This document shows positions 1 to 7,706 of a DNA stretch of 38,097 bases, in pieces (the stretch's first letter is position 1; each line of letters opens with the position of its first letter). Source of the stretch: Oscillospiraceae bacterium (GTDB lineage: Bacteria; Bacillota; Clostridia; Oscillospirales; Ruminococcaceae); the NCBI GenBank assembly GCA_009783695.1, contig WRCY01000016.1, positions 1 to 38,097 on the forward strand, in the 5' to 3' direction. Position numbers and translations under genes: made by a program. Below the pieces are notes generated by a model. The model did not search any database, was not told where the DNA came from, and was given only the letters and a program-made list of their open reading frames with translations.

Positions 1-1136
1 ATAATAAGGGAGGCGCCCGCCCTTAAATCAGCGGCTTTAACCGGAGCGCCGGTGAGTTTCGGTGCTCCTTCAATAACAGCAACCTTACCGTCTACGGAAA
101 TATCCGCGCCCATACGGCGAAGTTCGTCAACGTATCTGAATCTATCCTCGTAAATGCTCTCTGTTATTATACTCGTGCCGTTTGAAAGCGTCAGCAGCGC
201 CGCGAACTGCGGCTGCATATCGGTAGGGAAGCCCGGATGAGGCATGGTTTTAAGGTTCATGCGTTCGTAAGGGCGGTTACTGCCGATTACGCGCAGGCTG
301 TCGTCGTGTTCTTCAATAATAACGCCCATCTTCTCAAGCTTGGATGAAATAGGCTCAAGGTGTTTGGGGATTATATTTCTTATAGTTACGTCGCCGCCTG
401 TAGCTGCAGCTGCAACCATATACGTTCCTGCTTCAATCTGGTCGGGGATAATAGTATAGTTTGTGCCTTTCAGCCGCTTTACGCCGCGGATTTTAATAAC
501 GTCGGTGCCCGCGCCCATGATTTCAGCGCCCATAGAGTTCAAAAAGTTTGCCAAGTCCACTATATGCGGCTCTTTGGCGGCGTTTTCAAGGATTGTAAGT
601 CCGTCTACCTTAACGGCGGCGAGCATGGCGTTAATCGTTGCGCCGACCGTGATTTTATCGAAGTAAATCTGCGTTCCAACGAGCTTGTCAGCCGTGATTT
701 CAACAATGCCGCTCTCGATTGAATAGTTTGCGCCGAGCGCCTTGAAGCACTTAACGTGCTGGTCAATCGGGCGGTCTCCGAGCGCGCAGCCGCCGGGCAT
801 CGAAACCTTGGCGTGATTAAATCTTGTGAGAAGCGCTCCCATGAAATAATAAGAAGCACGGATTGAGCGTGCCATTTCATAAGGCACGACGGTGTCCCTG
901 ATATGTTTAGCGTCAATGCGGATTGTGCTTTTGTTAAGCATCTTGACATCCGCGCCCATTTCGGAAAGGATTTTAAGGCAAACCGAAACATCGTTTATCA
1001 TAGGTACATTTTCGAGAACGCAGGGGCCGTCGGCAAGAATTGCAGCAGGAATTATAGCGACAGCGGCGTTTTTGGCTCCGCTGATATAAACATCGCCCTT
1101 AAGTCTGTTTCCCCCGTTTATAATGAACTTTTCCAA
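1..1136 (-). CDS. murA: UDP-N-acetylglucosamine 1-carboxyvinyltransferase, C-terminus cut by window
   Basis: MurA catalyses the first committed step of peptidoglycan synthesis in the cytoplasm, transferring enolpyruvate from PEP to UDP-GlcNAc. The minus-strand frame opens with TTG at 1136-1134, preceded by GAGG ten bases upstream, and reads MEKFIINGGNRLKG. The substrate-binding K22-N23 pair (SGAKNAA) and the catalytic loop PGGCALGDRP with Cys117, the residue attacked by fosfomycin in this family, are both visible. About 378 codons are present; the family is near 420 residues, so roughly the last 40 lie outside the window. It has its own promoter at 1201-1229. Clostridia often carry two murA paralogs, so murA versus murA2/murZ cannot be decided here. 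Confidence 0.95.
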   Translation of the reverse strand, partial: MEKFIINGGNRLKGDVYISGAKNAAVAIIPAAILADGPCVLENVPMINDVSVCLKILSEMGADVKMLNKSTIRIDAKHIRDTVVPYEMARSIRASYYFMGALLTRFNHAKVSMPGGCALGDRPIDQHVKCFKALGANYSIESGIVEITADKLVGTQIYFDKITVGATINAMLAAVKVDGLTILENAAKEPHIVDLANFLNSMGAEIMGAGTDVIKIRGVKRLKGTNYTIIPDQIEAGTYMVAAAATGGDVTIRNIIPKHLEPISSKLEKMGVIIEEHDDSLRVIGSNRPYERMNLKTMPHPGFPTDMQPQFAALLTLSNGTSIITESIYEDRFRYVDELRRMGADISVDGKVAVIEGAPKLTGAPVKAADLRAGASLI

Positions 1137-1200
1137 TTTTACGTATCCTCTTTTTTCATTTCGTTTTACTCTTGAAAAAATTTCCTTTATATATTTGTAT

Positions 1201-1229
1201 AGTATATCATAAAAAAAATCCCCTGTCAA
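1201..1229 (-). promoter_or_regulatory. Sigma-A promoter of murA
   Basis: On the minus strand TTGACA (1229-1224) and TATACT (1206-1201) are separated by exactly 17 bases. A TG one base upstream of the -10 gives an extended -10. The predicted leader to the TTG start is about 60 bases. Confidence 0.75.
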
Positions 1230-1287
1230 CTATATTATTATCGTATTTATTTACAAATTTTATACGCCGTATTATAGAATCTTGTTG

Positions 1288-1330
1288 ATATTGAAATGAA
1301 TTCAATATTAACGCCCGCCGCTTTAGCGGC
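1288..1330. other. Two small inverted repeats between tmcAL and the murA promoter
   Basis: ATATTGAA/TTCAATAT (1288-1295 and 1301-1308, loop of five) and GCCGC-TTTA-GCGGC (1317-1330) follow tmcAL. Neither has a proper T-run in the minus direction, so they are only weak candidates for a tmcAL terminator. Confidence 0.3.
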
Positions 1331-1370
1331 AGACCCCGGTTTCGTCGTCGTTACAGTAATTTGCGAATTG

Positions 1371-2597
1371 CTATATTACAGGTTTTGTTATAAGTTCTAG
1401 CCCGCAGGGTTTCGGTTTTTCAAAAGCGAGCGCGTATATGTCACAGCTGCGGATTTCAAGTACCGCCTGCTTTCTGCAATCATCGCTTTTTTTCATCAAA
1501 GCAGAGAGAGAAGCATCAACGGGAAGCGTTGGATTAGCTTTAGCGAGGATTTCCCTGCCTTTTTCGTTCATGCCGAGGATTCTGATGTATGCGGGCTTGG
1601 CTTTCGCATCAGCTTTGGTAATGCCGAGCAGGCAGCACAGCACGATTCTGCGCAGCCTTGCCAGCGTGTAGCGCTTGGTTTTAATCAGCGTCATCAGCTC
1701 CGGCAGGCTCCGCGCCGCTCTCACCGCCTTGTGAATCCGGTTTTCAAGCCCGTGCATAACGTTCGGGGCTTTGCTTATTTCAACCGCGCTCATGGTACGC
1801 AGCTTGTACAGAATTGCAGTTTCCAGGCGGGAAATACAGGCGTATTCGGCAGGGAACTCACACGGCGTGAACTTTAAGGCATCTTCGCCTTTTATTATCA
1901 TCTTACGCAGCAGGGAAGCGGAGGCGGTACAAAGCAGCTCTGTTACCTCTTCTTCCGGCACTAATCCTTGAAAGTAGGGATGGATTTTTTTAAGGCTGCG
2001 CTCTGGACCTGTTTCATCGGAATCATGCGCGGCGCCGTAACGCGCGATTGTGACGGGAGTAATACTTGAACCTGTATCAGCCAGCGACTTGATGTACTCT
2101 ATGGCGAGCGTGTTGTTCGGGGAAGCCAGCGTCCCGGGAATCACGTCCTCGTAATACTTTTCAATCGTTTTGACAAGCGCGGCAGGGTATGTGAGCCCGC
2201 GGCGCATCATTCCTAAGAACTCATCGGATTCCTCGGCAAAAACCGCTGCCCCCGCCGTTTCTTTTAATAGTTCAATATCGCCGCACTCGCTTCCGAAGCT
2301 GAGTAAATCTATACAATTAAGGCTGTTCAGAATATGCACTGCTCCTGCTGCGAACTGCTGTGCGCTCGCAAGCGCAGCCGCCACCGGCAGCTCCAATACC
2401 AAGTCTATGCCATTTTCGAGCGCCATTTTTGTGCGCGTGAACTTATCGAATATTGCGATATCGCCGCGCTGCGTAAAATTCCCGCTCATCACAGCGACGA
2501 TGTGCGTAGCGCCGAAATCGTTCTTAGTGCGCTCGATGTGATATTTATGACCGTTGTGGAATGGGTTGTACTCGCAGATAATAGCGGCAGTTTTCAT
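1371..2597 (-). CDS. tmcAL: tRNA(Met) cytidine acetate ligase (YlbM/TmcAL family)
   Basis: The 408-residue protein begins MKTAAIICEYNPFHNGHKYH, with the HxGH nucleotidyltransferase signature (H14, G16, H17) after the invariant YNPFHNGH block. SGNFTQRGD and the LELP segment follow, as in the TmcAL family. The B. subtilis member makes N4-acetylcytidine at the wobble position of elongator tRNA(Met), activating acetate with ATP. The length matches the family (about 400). The ATG at 2597 has AAAGGA upstream. It lies 18 bases downstream of the P-loop kinase gene on the same strand, so the two may be co-transcribed. Acetate kinase next door shares the acetate theme, but I attach no regulatory meaning to that. 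Confidence 0.9.
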   Translation of the reverse strand: MKTAAIICEYNPFHNGHKYHIERTKNDFGATHIVAVMSGNFTQRGDIAIFDKFTRTKMALENGIDLVLELPVAAALASAQQFAAGAVHILNSLNCIDLLSFGSECGDIELLKETAGAAVFAEESDEFLGMMRRGLTYPAALVKTIEKYYEDVIPGTLASPNNTLAIEYIKSLADTGSSITPVTIARYGAAHDSDETGPERSLKKIHPYFQGLVPEEEVTELLCTASASLLRKMIIKGEDALKFTPCEFPAEYACISRLETAILYKLRTMSAVEISKAPNVMHGLENRIHKAVRAARSLPELMTLIKTKRYTLARLRRIVLCCLLGITKADAKAKPAYIRILGMNEKGREILAKANPTLPVDASLSALMKKSDDCRKQAVLEIRSCDIYALAFEKPKPCGLELITKPVI

Positions 2598-2615
2598 GTT
2601 TGATGTTCCTTTGTG

Positions 2616-3122
2616 TTAAAATGTATGTATTCTCCTAATGATTTTTTCAACAACTTTGTCAACCGACAAATCACTCGTATCAATAAGTATACAATCTGTG
2701 CGTTTATTAAAATCATCTAACATATTTATTGCCATATTTAAGTTTTCATCATTTCGCCAGTCATTGATGTTATCCTTTTTCCATCGGTTTGTTAGAGTTT
2801 CCTCGCTGCAAGTTAAAACGAAGTTATATATTTGGAAATTAAAATCTGATAGCCCCGATATAATTTCTTTAACAGTATTCTCGCTCATAATCCAGCTCAA
2901 AACTATTGAATCACATTTATCAAAATTATAATAATTCCCTGACATATGCAATATATTATCTTTCTGCATAGATTTGGTCTCGTTATAGTCAATATGCGGG
3001 AACATTTCAATAACAAAATCTCCTTCAATAAATGCCGCACGTCCGAGCAGCTCGGCTGTTCGTCTGCCTGTAATAGATTTGCCTGCTCCCATAGTGCCGT
3101 TTATAATAATATATTTTTTCAT
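2616..3122 (-). CDS. AAA/P-loop nucleotide kinase-like protein, substrate unknown
   Basis: This 168-residue cytoplasmic protein starts MKKYIIINGTMGAGKSITG, a Walker A P-loop (GTMGAGKS) of the shikimate/gluconate-kinase or chloramphenicol-phosphotransferase-like type. A DTSD segment near the C-terminus and a central RWKKDNINDWR stretch could serve as LID arginines. I cannot assign a substrate. The ATG at 3122 follows GAGGA with good spacing. It is more AT-rich than murA and ackA on either side, which may mean recent acquisition. It diverges from ackA and precedes tmcAL by 18 bases. Confidence 0.7.
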   Translation of the reverse strand: MKKYIIINGTMGAGKSITGRRTAELLGRAAFIEGDFVIEMFPHIDYNETKSMQKDNILHMSGNYYNFDKCDSIVLSWIMSENTVKEIISGLSDFNFQIYNFVLTCSEETLTNRWKKDNINDWRNDENLNMAINMLDDFNKRTDCILIDTSDLSVDKVVEKIIRRIHTF

Positions 3123-3159
3123 ATATCCTCGCTATATAAAATTTATTTCCAAAAAACAC

Positions 3160-3188
3160 TTGCTTTTTCCGTCGAAAAAGTATAGAAT
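3160..3188 (+). promoter_or_regulatory. Sigma-A promoter of ackA
   Basis: TTGCTT (3160-3165) and TAGAAT (3183-3188) are 17 bases apart. The predicted leader of about 100 bases contains the eroded junction cassette. Confidence 0.6.
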
Positions 3189-3227
3189 TAAAATAATGCA
3201 TACTGAAAAAGCGAGAGCGGTTTGCAA

Positions 3228-3296
3228 TTAGATTTTCAATTTCGGGGAAAACGAAGATTTAAATAGATTCTCGTGAAGAAAGGACTTATCGAAAAA
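3228..3296 (+). repeat. Junction cassette copy A (eroded) in the ackA leader
   Basis: The stretch keeps the cassette landmarks TTG, TCGGGGAAAACG and GTGAAGAAAGGACTTA, ending 12 bases before the ackA ATG. A one-base deletion between TTG and TCGGGG breaks the 22-codon frame seen in good copies, and the TAATG overlap is lost. It still supplies the AGAAAGGA ribosome binding site. Confidence 0.6.
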
Positions 3297-4490
3297 ATGA
3301 AGATTCTTGTAGTCAATGCGGGCAGTTCGTCGCTCAAGTATCAACTGATAAATTTGGAAGACGAAAGCGTCATTGCAAAGGGAAATTGCGACAGAATAGG
3401 CATCGACGGAAATATAACGCATGTCGCGGGGGGACGGAAAATTCAAAAAGACATCAGCTTTCCGACACATTCGGAAGCGTTTATGAGTGTCGTGGATGCG
3501 CTTACAAAAGGCGAAGCCGCGGTTATAACAAGCATGGATGAAATTGGCGCAGTCGGGCACAGAGTCGTTCACGGCGGCGAAGTTTATTCGGGCACTGTGG
3601 ACGCCTCGGAAGAAGTAATCAAGACCATCGAAGACCTCAGCCGGCTCGCCCCGCTGCATAATCCCGCAAACGCGCTTGCGCTCCGTGCCTGCAAGCAGGT
3701 GATTCCCGAAAGCGTGCCGCAGGCGGCTGTTTTCGATACCGCGTTCCATGCTACCATACCCGAAAAAGCCTACATATACGGTATGCCCTATGAGTTTTAT
3801 GAGAAGCATAACGTCAGAAAATACGGATTTCACGGCAGCTCGCACAGCTTCGTCTGTAAGGAACTCGCTTTGCACCTCGGAAAAGATATATCGGCTATGA
3901 AAATCGTGTCCTGCCATCTCGGCAACGGCTCGTCCATTACTGCAATCGACGGCGGCAAATCCGTGGACACCTCGATGGGCTTCACGCCGCTCGACGGCGT
4001 TCTCATGGGAACGCGTGCAGGTGCGCTTGACGCGTCGGCAGTAACCTACATGATGAAGAAGCTCGGCATATCTGTCGGCGAAATGGAAAACATATTGAAT
4101 AAGAAGTCCGGTCTGCTCGGTATCGGCGGCTTCAGCGATAACCGTGACCTTACCGCCGCGATTAAAGCGGGCGATAAAAAGGCAAAGCTTGCGGGCGACA
4201 TTCTGCGCTACGGCATAAAGAAGTATATCGGCGCGTATGCAGCGGTTATGAACGGGCTGGATTACGTTATTTTCACGGGCGGCATAGGCGAAAACGCCTT
4301 TGATGTGCGCGAGGACATTGTCGGTGATTTGCAGTTCTTCGGCATTGAGCTTGACAAAGAAGCGAACGCAGTGGCGCGCGGGGAGCTGGCATGCGTGACC
4401 AAGCAGGGCAGTAAAACCGAGGTTTGGGTCGTCCCGACAAACGAGGAGCTGTTGATTGCGCGCAGCACTAAAGAGCTGTTTGGGTTATAA
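3297..4490 (+). CDS. ackA: Acetate kinase
   Basis: Acetate kinase interconverts acetyl phosphate plus ADP and acetate plus ATP, the last step of fermentative acetate formation. The 397-residue protein begins MKILVVNAGSSSLKYQL, the phosphate-binding signature. It also has HGGEVYSG, FHGSSHSFV with the catalytic histidine, and the TPLDGVLMGTRAGALD signature. I prefer the ATG at 3297 over a GTG at 3273, because the earlier start would lie in the cassette and place AGAAAGGA inside the coding region. No phosphotransacetylase gene is adjacent. A terminator follows directly. Confidence 0.97.
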   Translation: MKILVVNAGSSSLKYQLINLEDESVIAKGNCDRIGIDGNITHVAGGRKIQKDISFPTHSEAFMSVVDALTKGEAAVITSMDEIGAVGHRVVHGGEVYSGTVDASEEVIKTIEDLSRLAPLHNPANALALRACKQVIPESVPQAAVFDTAFHATIPEKAYIYGMPYEFYEKHNVRKYGFHGSSHSFVCKELALHLGKDISAMKIVSCHLGNGSSITAIDGGKSVDTSMGFTPLDGVLMGTRAGALDASAVTYMMKKLGISVGEMENILNKKSGLLGIGGFSDNRDLTAAIKAGDKKAKLAGDILRYGIKKYIGAYAAVMNGLDYVIFTGGIGENAFDVREDIVGDLQFFGIELDKEANAVARGELACVTKQGSKTEVWVVPTNEELLIARSTKELFGL

Positions 4491-4498
4491 TAATACGG

Positions 4499-4524
4499 GG
4501 ACGCTGTAACGGCGTCCTGTTTTA
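4499..4524 (+). terminator. Intrinsic terminator after ackA
   Basis: GGACGC (4499-4504), a seven-base loop and GCGTCC (4512-4517) are followed by TGTTTTA. The stem is short, so read-through into the next gene is likely. The ATG of leader ORF B begins at the end of its T-run. Confidence 0.6.
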
Positions 4525-4610
4525 TGGGAGGTCAAGGTCAAAAAATAACTGATACAAAATCGGGAAAACAAAATTTTTCATTTTCTTTTGATACAGAAAG
4601 GACGTGGTGA
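4524..4610 (+). CDS. Leader ORF B (28 codons), variant member of the junction cassette family
   Basis: ATG at 4524 opens a frame ending TGA at 4608-4610, three bases before the next gene. Its C-terminal part, KSGKQNFSFSFDTERTW, aligns with the family consensus SGKTLFSFxFxEERT. The usual TTG start position is CAA here, but an in-frame ATG lies upstream. The AGAAAGGA motif sits inside the last codons. That the frame survives a changed start argues for translation, but no protein evidence exists. Confidence 0.45.
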   Translation: MGGQGQKITDTKSGKQNFSFSFDTERTW

Positions 4611-4613
4611 AAA

Positions 4614-4976
4614 ATGGCGAAAAAATATATTCTCTATCTAATCAGATGGCAGCTCAGTACGCCGATTCTATGGCTTGTTTTAGTGTGGCTGACGGAGCTT
4701 CCCGCAATAGCTGCGACAGTAATCGCGAATCTGATTGGCGGGCTGATTTTCTTTTGGGTGGACAGGTTCATTTTCAGAACTATTTACCCGAAGCCTTTAT
4801 GGGAAATCGAAGAAGATACAGTCTGCGCGGACTGCGGCGCGCACGGTAAGGGCTACCGAATCACAGAATGGCTCGGTTATAACAGGCGAAAGGATAAAGC
4901 TCCCGAGTTCCGGTGTGAAACCTGCAAAGACGCAAAAATGAACGAAGTCAGCAATAGAATTAAAAAGAAAAAGTAA
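4614..4976 (+). CDS. Small membrane protein with C-terminal Cys4 motif (GtrA-like N-terminus)
   Basis: The 120-residue protein has two hydrophobic segments in residues ~5-55 separated by a short turn (ending GGLIFFWVDRFIF), resembling the start of GtrA-like membrane proteins. A soluble tail follows with CADCG and CETCKD, a likely zinc-ribbon pair, and a lysine-rich end. No enzyme motif is visible and I cannot assign a function. The ATG at 4614 comes 11 bases after AGAAAGGA. It is the last gene before a convergent neighbour, from which it is separated only by the CAATTG-rich repeat. Confidence 0.7.
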   Translation: MAKKYILYLIRWQLSTPILWLVLVWLTELPAIAATVIANLIGGLIFFWVDRFIFRTIYPKPLWEIEEDTVCADCGAHGKGYRITEWLGYNRRKDKAPEFRCETCKDAKMNEVSNRIKKKK

Positions 4977-5016
4977 TTGTCAATTGTACATTGTCAATTG
5001 TACATTGTTAATTGTC
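4977..5016. repeat. CAATTG-rich repeat array, copy 1
   Basis: Imperfect repeats of TTGTCAATTGTACA fill the whole gap between two convergent stop codons. The self-complementary CAATTG cores can fold on either strand. Related arrays occur at 18949-18979 and 23453-23504. Confidence 0.75.
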
Positions 5017-5018
5017 CG

Positions 5019-6500
5019 TCAGCCGCGCCCTCTGGAAGACCTCGCAATCGCTTCCATCTGCGCGAGGCTGCTGTCACTGAACTCGCCGCCGATGATTCCC
5101 ATCGCCTGATTAAGCTTCTGTGCCCTGTTATTCTTGTCCTTGAGGTTGTCGCTCAGGTGTTTCTGATAACTTCTGATATAAGTTTCAAAGCTCGGGATAT
5201 GGTCTTTATAAAGAGGGTCGTCTTTTTCCTTGACGGAAACGAAGAAGTCGTGAATCTTCTTATTATTCAAGCCGCAAAGCCGCTCGATAATATATTTATG
5301 AGTGGCGGTGAGGTCGGGATTCTCGACAATCGCACAGGCGAAGTTAAAGAAACGGTCAAAGTCCTCGTATTGCAGATAATTGCAGGCTGTGATTATGCTG
5401 TTATAATAATTCTGCGAGATGATAATTTTATCGTCATATTTGATTTCACCGGCGAGAAGCGCACCAAGCTGCTCGTCGGTAAGCTCTGTGACGGCGTGAG
5501 CCGATTCAATGGCGGAGACGTCGGGGAGAAGCTCTGCCTTGAGCAGGATTTCGCGCGGGATTGGCTTCCTTGTAACCGTACGCAGCGTTTTGAACGCTTT
5601 TCTGCGCAGCTCGGAAAAGTTCCGCGGCTTTACGCCGCTTCGGCGGAGCAGAAAGCTTTCAAGCATGGACGGCGGTATTTGCCCGATGGGAATCTTTACA
5701 TAAGGGCAGGAAAGCGCGATAATGCGCGGCTCTCTGCCGTACGCTGCCGCCTGCTCGGGAGTTTCGTAAAGCATATCACGCATAGGCTCGACTATTATGC
5801 ACCGGAACTCGGTATCGCTCAGCAGGCAGGCCGTCGCGCTGTGATGCCCGTCGAGCAGCGCCGAAAACATTCCGGACATATGAAACGCCAGCCCCCCCAC
5901 CTTTTTACCCGCCGCAATTTTCTCGCGCTGAGCACGAACCTTGGCTTCGGTAAATTCAACGGGGCTGGTCGTCGGGATTAAAAAGCAGGGGATGAAGTTG
6001 CTGTCCCTGCCCATCGTGCGGTTATGCGCCGCAGTTCCCGGAACCTCGCGCCTGTGCATGTAGGCGCTCCAGAAAAACTCGCCCCCGCCGTTGCTGGGAA
6101 TCATTTTTGAATCATGGCAGACATAAATCCCCTCGGACAGCAGCTCCAAAAAAGGATGAAGCGCCTTAGTCATGCTTTGCTGATAGGTGAAGTAGCTGTC
6201 GCCTACAGAGGAAAGAATAGTCTTTATATTTTCATCATTAACGGCAGTAGTAGTGCTTATTTGATTAACTAATTTATCGGAGAATTCGTTGCCCTTTGCG
6301 GGTCTTGTCATGTTTATTACAGCTTCCTTGCCGCAGTAGAGGATTTCTGTAACAGGGGAATGTTCCATAGGATTCATCGAAGCGCCCGAAACAACTGTGG
6401 TTCCGATAACGTCGTGCGACTTTGAAACATCGACTAAAAGAAACTCACGGCTCCCGACAGTCATGTGATAAGTGTTTATTAATGACATGGTTATTCTCAT
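5019..6500 (-). CDS. Conserved-looking protein of unknown function with an LDGHHSATA motif
   Basis: The protein has 493 residues, no signal peptide and no clear membrane segment. I do not recognise the family. Around residues 210-235 it reads GGLAFHMSGMFSALLDGHHS, recalling the DGHHR-type motif of ParB/sulfiredoxin-like folds; this is a weak resemblance. The N-terminal 200 residues hold a GGGEFFWSAYMHRREVPGT segment, and the C-terminus is helical and charged. The ATG at 6500 overlaps the stop of leader ORF C as TAATG. An in-frame ATG at 6488 could be the true start. It follows the YcxB-like gene on the same strand and is probably co-transcribed. Confidence 0.7.
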   Translation of the reverse strand: MRITMSLINTYHMTVGSREFLLVDVSKSHDVIGTTVVSGASMNPMEHSPVTEILYCGKEAVINMTRPAKGNEFSDKLVNQISTTTAVNDENIKTILSSVGDSYFTYQQSMTKALHPFLELLSEGIYVCHDSKMIPSNGGGEFFWSAYMHRREVPGTAAHNRTMGRDSNFIPCFLIPTTSPVEFTEAKVRAQREKIAAGKKVGGLAFHMSGMFSALLDGHHSATACLLSDTEFRCIIVEPMRDMLYETPEQAAAYGREPRIIALSCPYVKIPIGQIPPSMLESFLLRRSGVKPRNFSELRRKAFKTLRTVTRKPIPREILLKAELLPDVSAIESAHAVTELTDEQLGALLAGEIKYDDKIIISQNYYNSIITACNYLQYEDFDRFFNFACAIVENPDLTATHKYIIERLCGLNNKKIHDFFVSVKEKDDPLYKDHIPSFETYIRSYQKHLSDNLKDKNNRAQKLNQAMGIIGGEFSDSSLAQMEAIARSSRGRG

Positions 6501-6568
6501 TAAGTCCTTTCTTTACAAAAGTGGAATGAAAACATCGTTTTCCCCGATTCAGTTGTGCTTATTTTCAA
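6500..6568 (-). CDS. Leader ORF C, 22-codon junction cassette peptide
   Basis: TTG at 6568-6566, preceded by GAAAGGAAG at good spacing, opens 22 codons ending TAA at 6502-6500. The peptide starts MKISTTESGKTMF and ends HFCKERT. The last A of TAA is the first base of the next gene's ATG. The AAAGAAAGGA site for that gene lies inside the ORF's final codons. The frame, length and stop/start overlap match copies D, E, F, K1 and K2. Confidence 0.55.
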   Translation of the reverse strand: MKISTTESGKTMFSFHFCKERT

Positions 6569-6652
6569 ACTTTTTACTTCCTTTCAAGGAAATATGCCTA
6601 TATTTATGCACAAAGCATTGCCAGCGACGGCTTTTTCCGCGAGGGTAAGCCG

Positions 6653-7522
6653 CTACTTTTGGACGAGCCTTTCGTGGATAAAACCGGAAATTTCGGTTTG
6701 CACTTCTTTGGAGAAAAGCCTCTTCGGGAGCCAAAAAACTGCTTTGTTGTGCTTATAAATTATAAAAACATTATTGGTTTCAATGAAATAATTCGCCTCT
6801 TCCCAGGGGATAAACTCATGTCCCGAGAAAAGATGGCTCTCCACCGCGGAAAATCCGGCAGTTGAAATGGTAAAGGTAATCTCCTCGGAAAGAGCGGGGT
6901 CGGTCTTATAAAGATGCGCGTAATGGTAATTGGCGATTACGGCGCAGACTAAGTATACTAGCATAACAGCGATTCCGCCCGAGAAAGCAGAAATCGGCAG
7001 AAACCAAAACCAGTTCTGCGCTGTATCGCCCCAAATGAAGTGCAGAATAATAAACACCGCGGTTATTGCAACAGCGGCAATAAGCTTGAATATATTTCCA
7101 AGGCGGGTGTTAAGCAGAATCACATTGCTTAGGTTTATCTCGCGCTCCTTATAGTAGCCGTTCACGTTGTACGGCGTGTCGCCTGCATCGCCGCTGAGAT
7201 AGAGGTATTTCGGCGGGAGAATCCGCTTTTGATGGCTGTATTCGATTTTGGGGTTAAATGAAACCGCGCCCTCCAAGACGCCGCGTAGATTAAGCAGCTT
7301 CTTCTCGTCGGGAAGACCCGTTTTCGGTATTTTATAAACAACGCCGGCTACATTGATTATGAATTCGATTTTATTTTCAGTTATGGATTTTACTTCCGTC
7401 CAGCGGTAAATGGTCGGATTTTCTTCGCCTTTTTGATAAACGGCGAAAAAATCTCCGATTACAAAGGTTTGTTCCGCGGCGTACGAAGAAACCTTAACAC
7501 CGGGAAGAGACTCAAAAGCCAT
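6653..7522 (-). CDS. Membrane protein with C-terminal YcxB-like domain
   Basis: The protein has 289 residues. The soluble N-terminal part (to ~135) is unassigned. Two transmembrane helices follow (about 140-165 and 170-200). The C-terminal ~80 residues match the YcxB-like domain pattern: ITFTISTAGFSAVES, an FIPWEEANYFIET strand pair, and FWLPKRLFSKEV near the end. YcxB-like domains are structurally PH-like and have no established biochemical role. I chose ATG 7522 because AGGAGGAG sits five bases upstream, and rejected a longer frame from 7567. It is transcribed from the consensus promoter at 7633-7662, and two hairpins lie in its leader. Confidence 0.75.
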   Translation of the reverse strand: MAFESLPGVKVSSYAAEQTFVIGDFFAVYQKGEENPTIYRWTEVKSITENKIEFIINVAGVVYKIPKTGLPDEKKLLNLRGVLEGAVSFNPKIEYSHQKRILPPKYLYLSGDAGDTPYNVNGYYKEREINLSNVILLNTRLGNIFKLIAAVAITAVFIILHFIWGDTAQNWFWFLPISAFSGGIAVMLVYLVCAVIANYHYAHLYKTDPALSEEITFTISTAGFSAVESHLFSGHEFIPWEEANYFIETNNVFIIYKHNKAVFWLPKRLFSKEVQTEISGFIHERLVQK

Positions 7523-7566
7523 TTTAACTCCTCCTCTTTTCGGTATCCCTGAGGTTTTAATCACCA

Positions 7567-7601
7567 TTTCGGCTTTGCCGAAACCACCCGCAAGGCGGGT
7601 G
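7567..7601 (-). other. Two adjacent hairpins in the 5' leader of the YcxB-like gene
   Basis: TTTCGGC-TTT-GCCGAAA (7567-7583) and CACCCGC-AAG-GCGGGTG (7585-7601) are perfect seven-base stems with triloops, one base apart. They lie between the promoter and the ribosome binding site. No T-run follows, so they look like leader structure rather than a terminator. Confidence 0.5.
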
Positions 7602-7632
7602 TCAAACGTTTTGTATTTAGATGTGTGATTTT

Positions 7633-7662
7633 ATTATAACACGAATTGACACCCTTTGTCAA
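7633..7662 (-). promoter_or_regulatory. Consensus sigma-A promoter of the YcxB-like gene
   Basis: Minus-strand TTGACA (7662-7657) and TATAAT (7638-7633) have an 18-base spacer. The -35 lies five bases from the -35 of the divergent proS promoter, so the two overlap back to back. Confidence 0.75.
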
Positions 7663-7674
7663 TTGTGATATAAT
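7646..7674 (+). promoter_or_regulatory. Consensus sigma-A promoter of proS
   Basis: TTGACA (7646-7651) and TATAAT (7669-7674) are 17 bases apart, a perfect consensus. The leader of about 25 bases leaves no room for a T-box. Confidence 0.85.
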
Positions 7675-7706
7675 AGATTTCAGAAAATAGAAAGGACATA
7701 GAGAAA

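Noticed and set aside
3181-3215. Promoter for the P-loop kinase gene
   Set aside because: A TATACT on the minus strand lacks a convincing -35 (TTCAGT at 17 bases), so I did not list it.
3228-3917. 229-residue minus-strand frame opposite ackA
   Set aside because: It is antisense to a certain gene, without a ribosome binding site or recognisable motifs.
6549-6734. 61-residue minus-strand ORF
   Set aside because: It overlaps leader ORF C and the end of the YcxB-like gene out of frame, with no family resemblance.
7675-7706. T-box riboswitch before proS
   Set aside because: The promoter-to-start distance is about 30 bases, far too short for a T-box.
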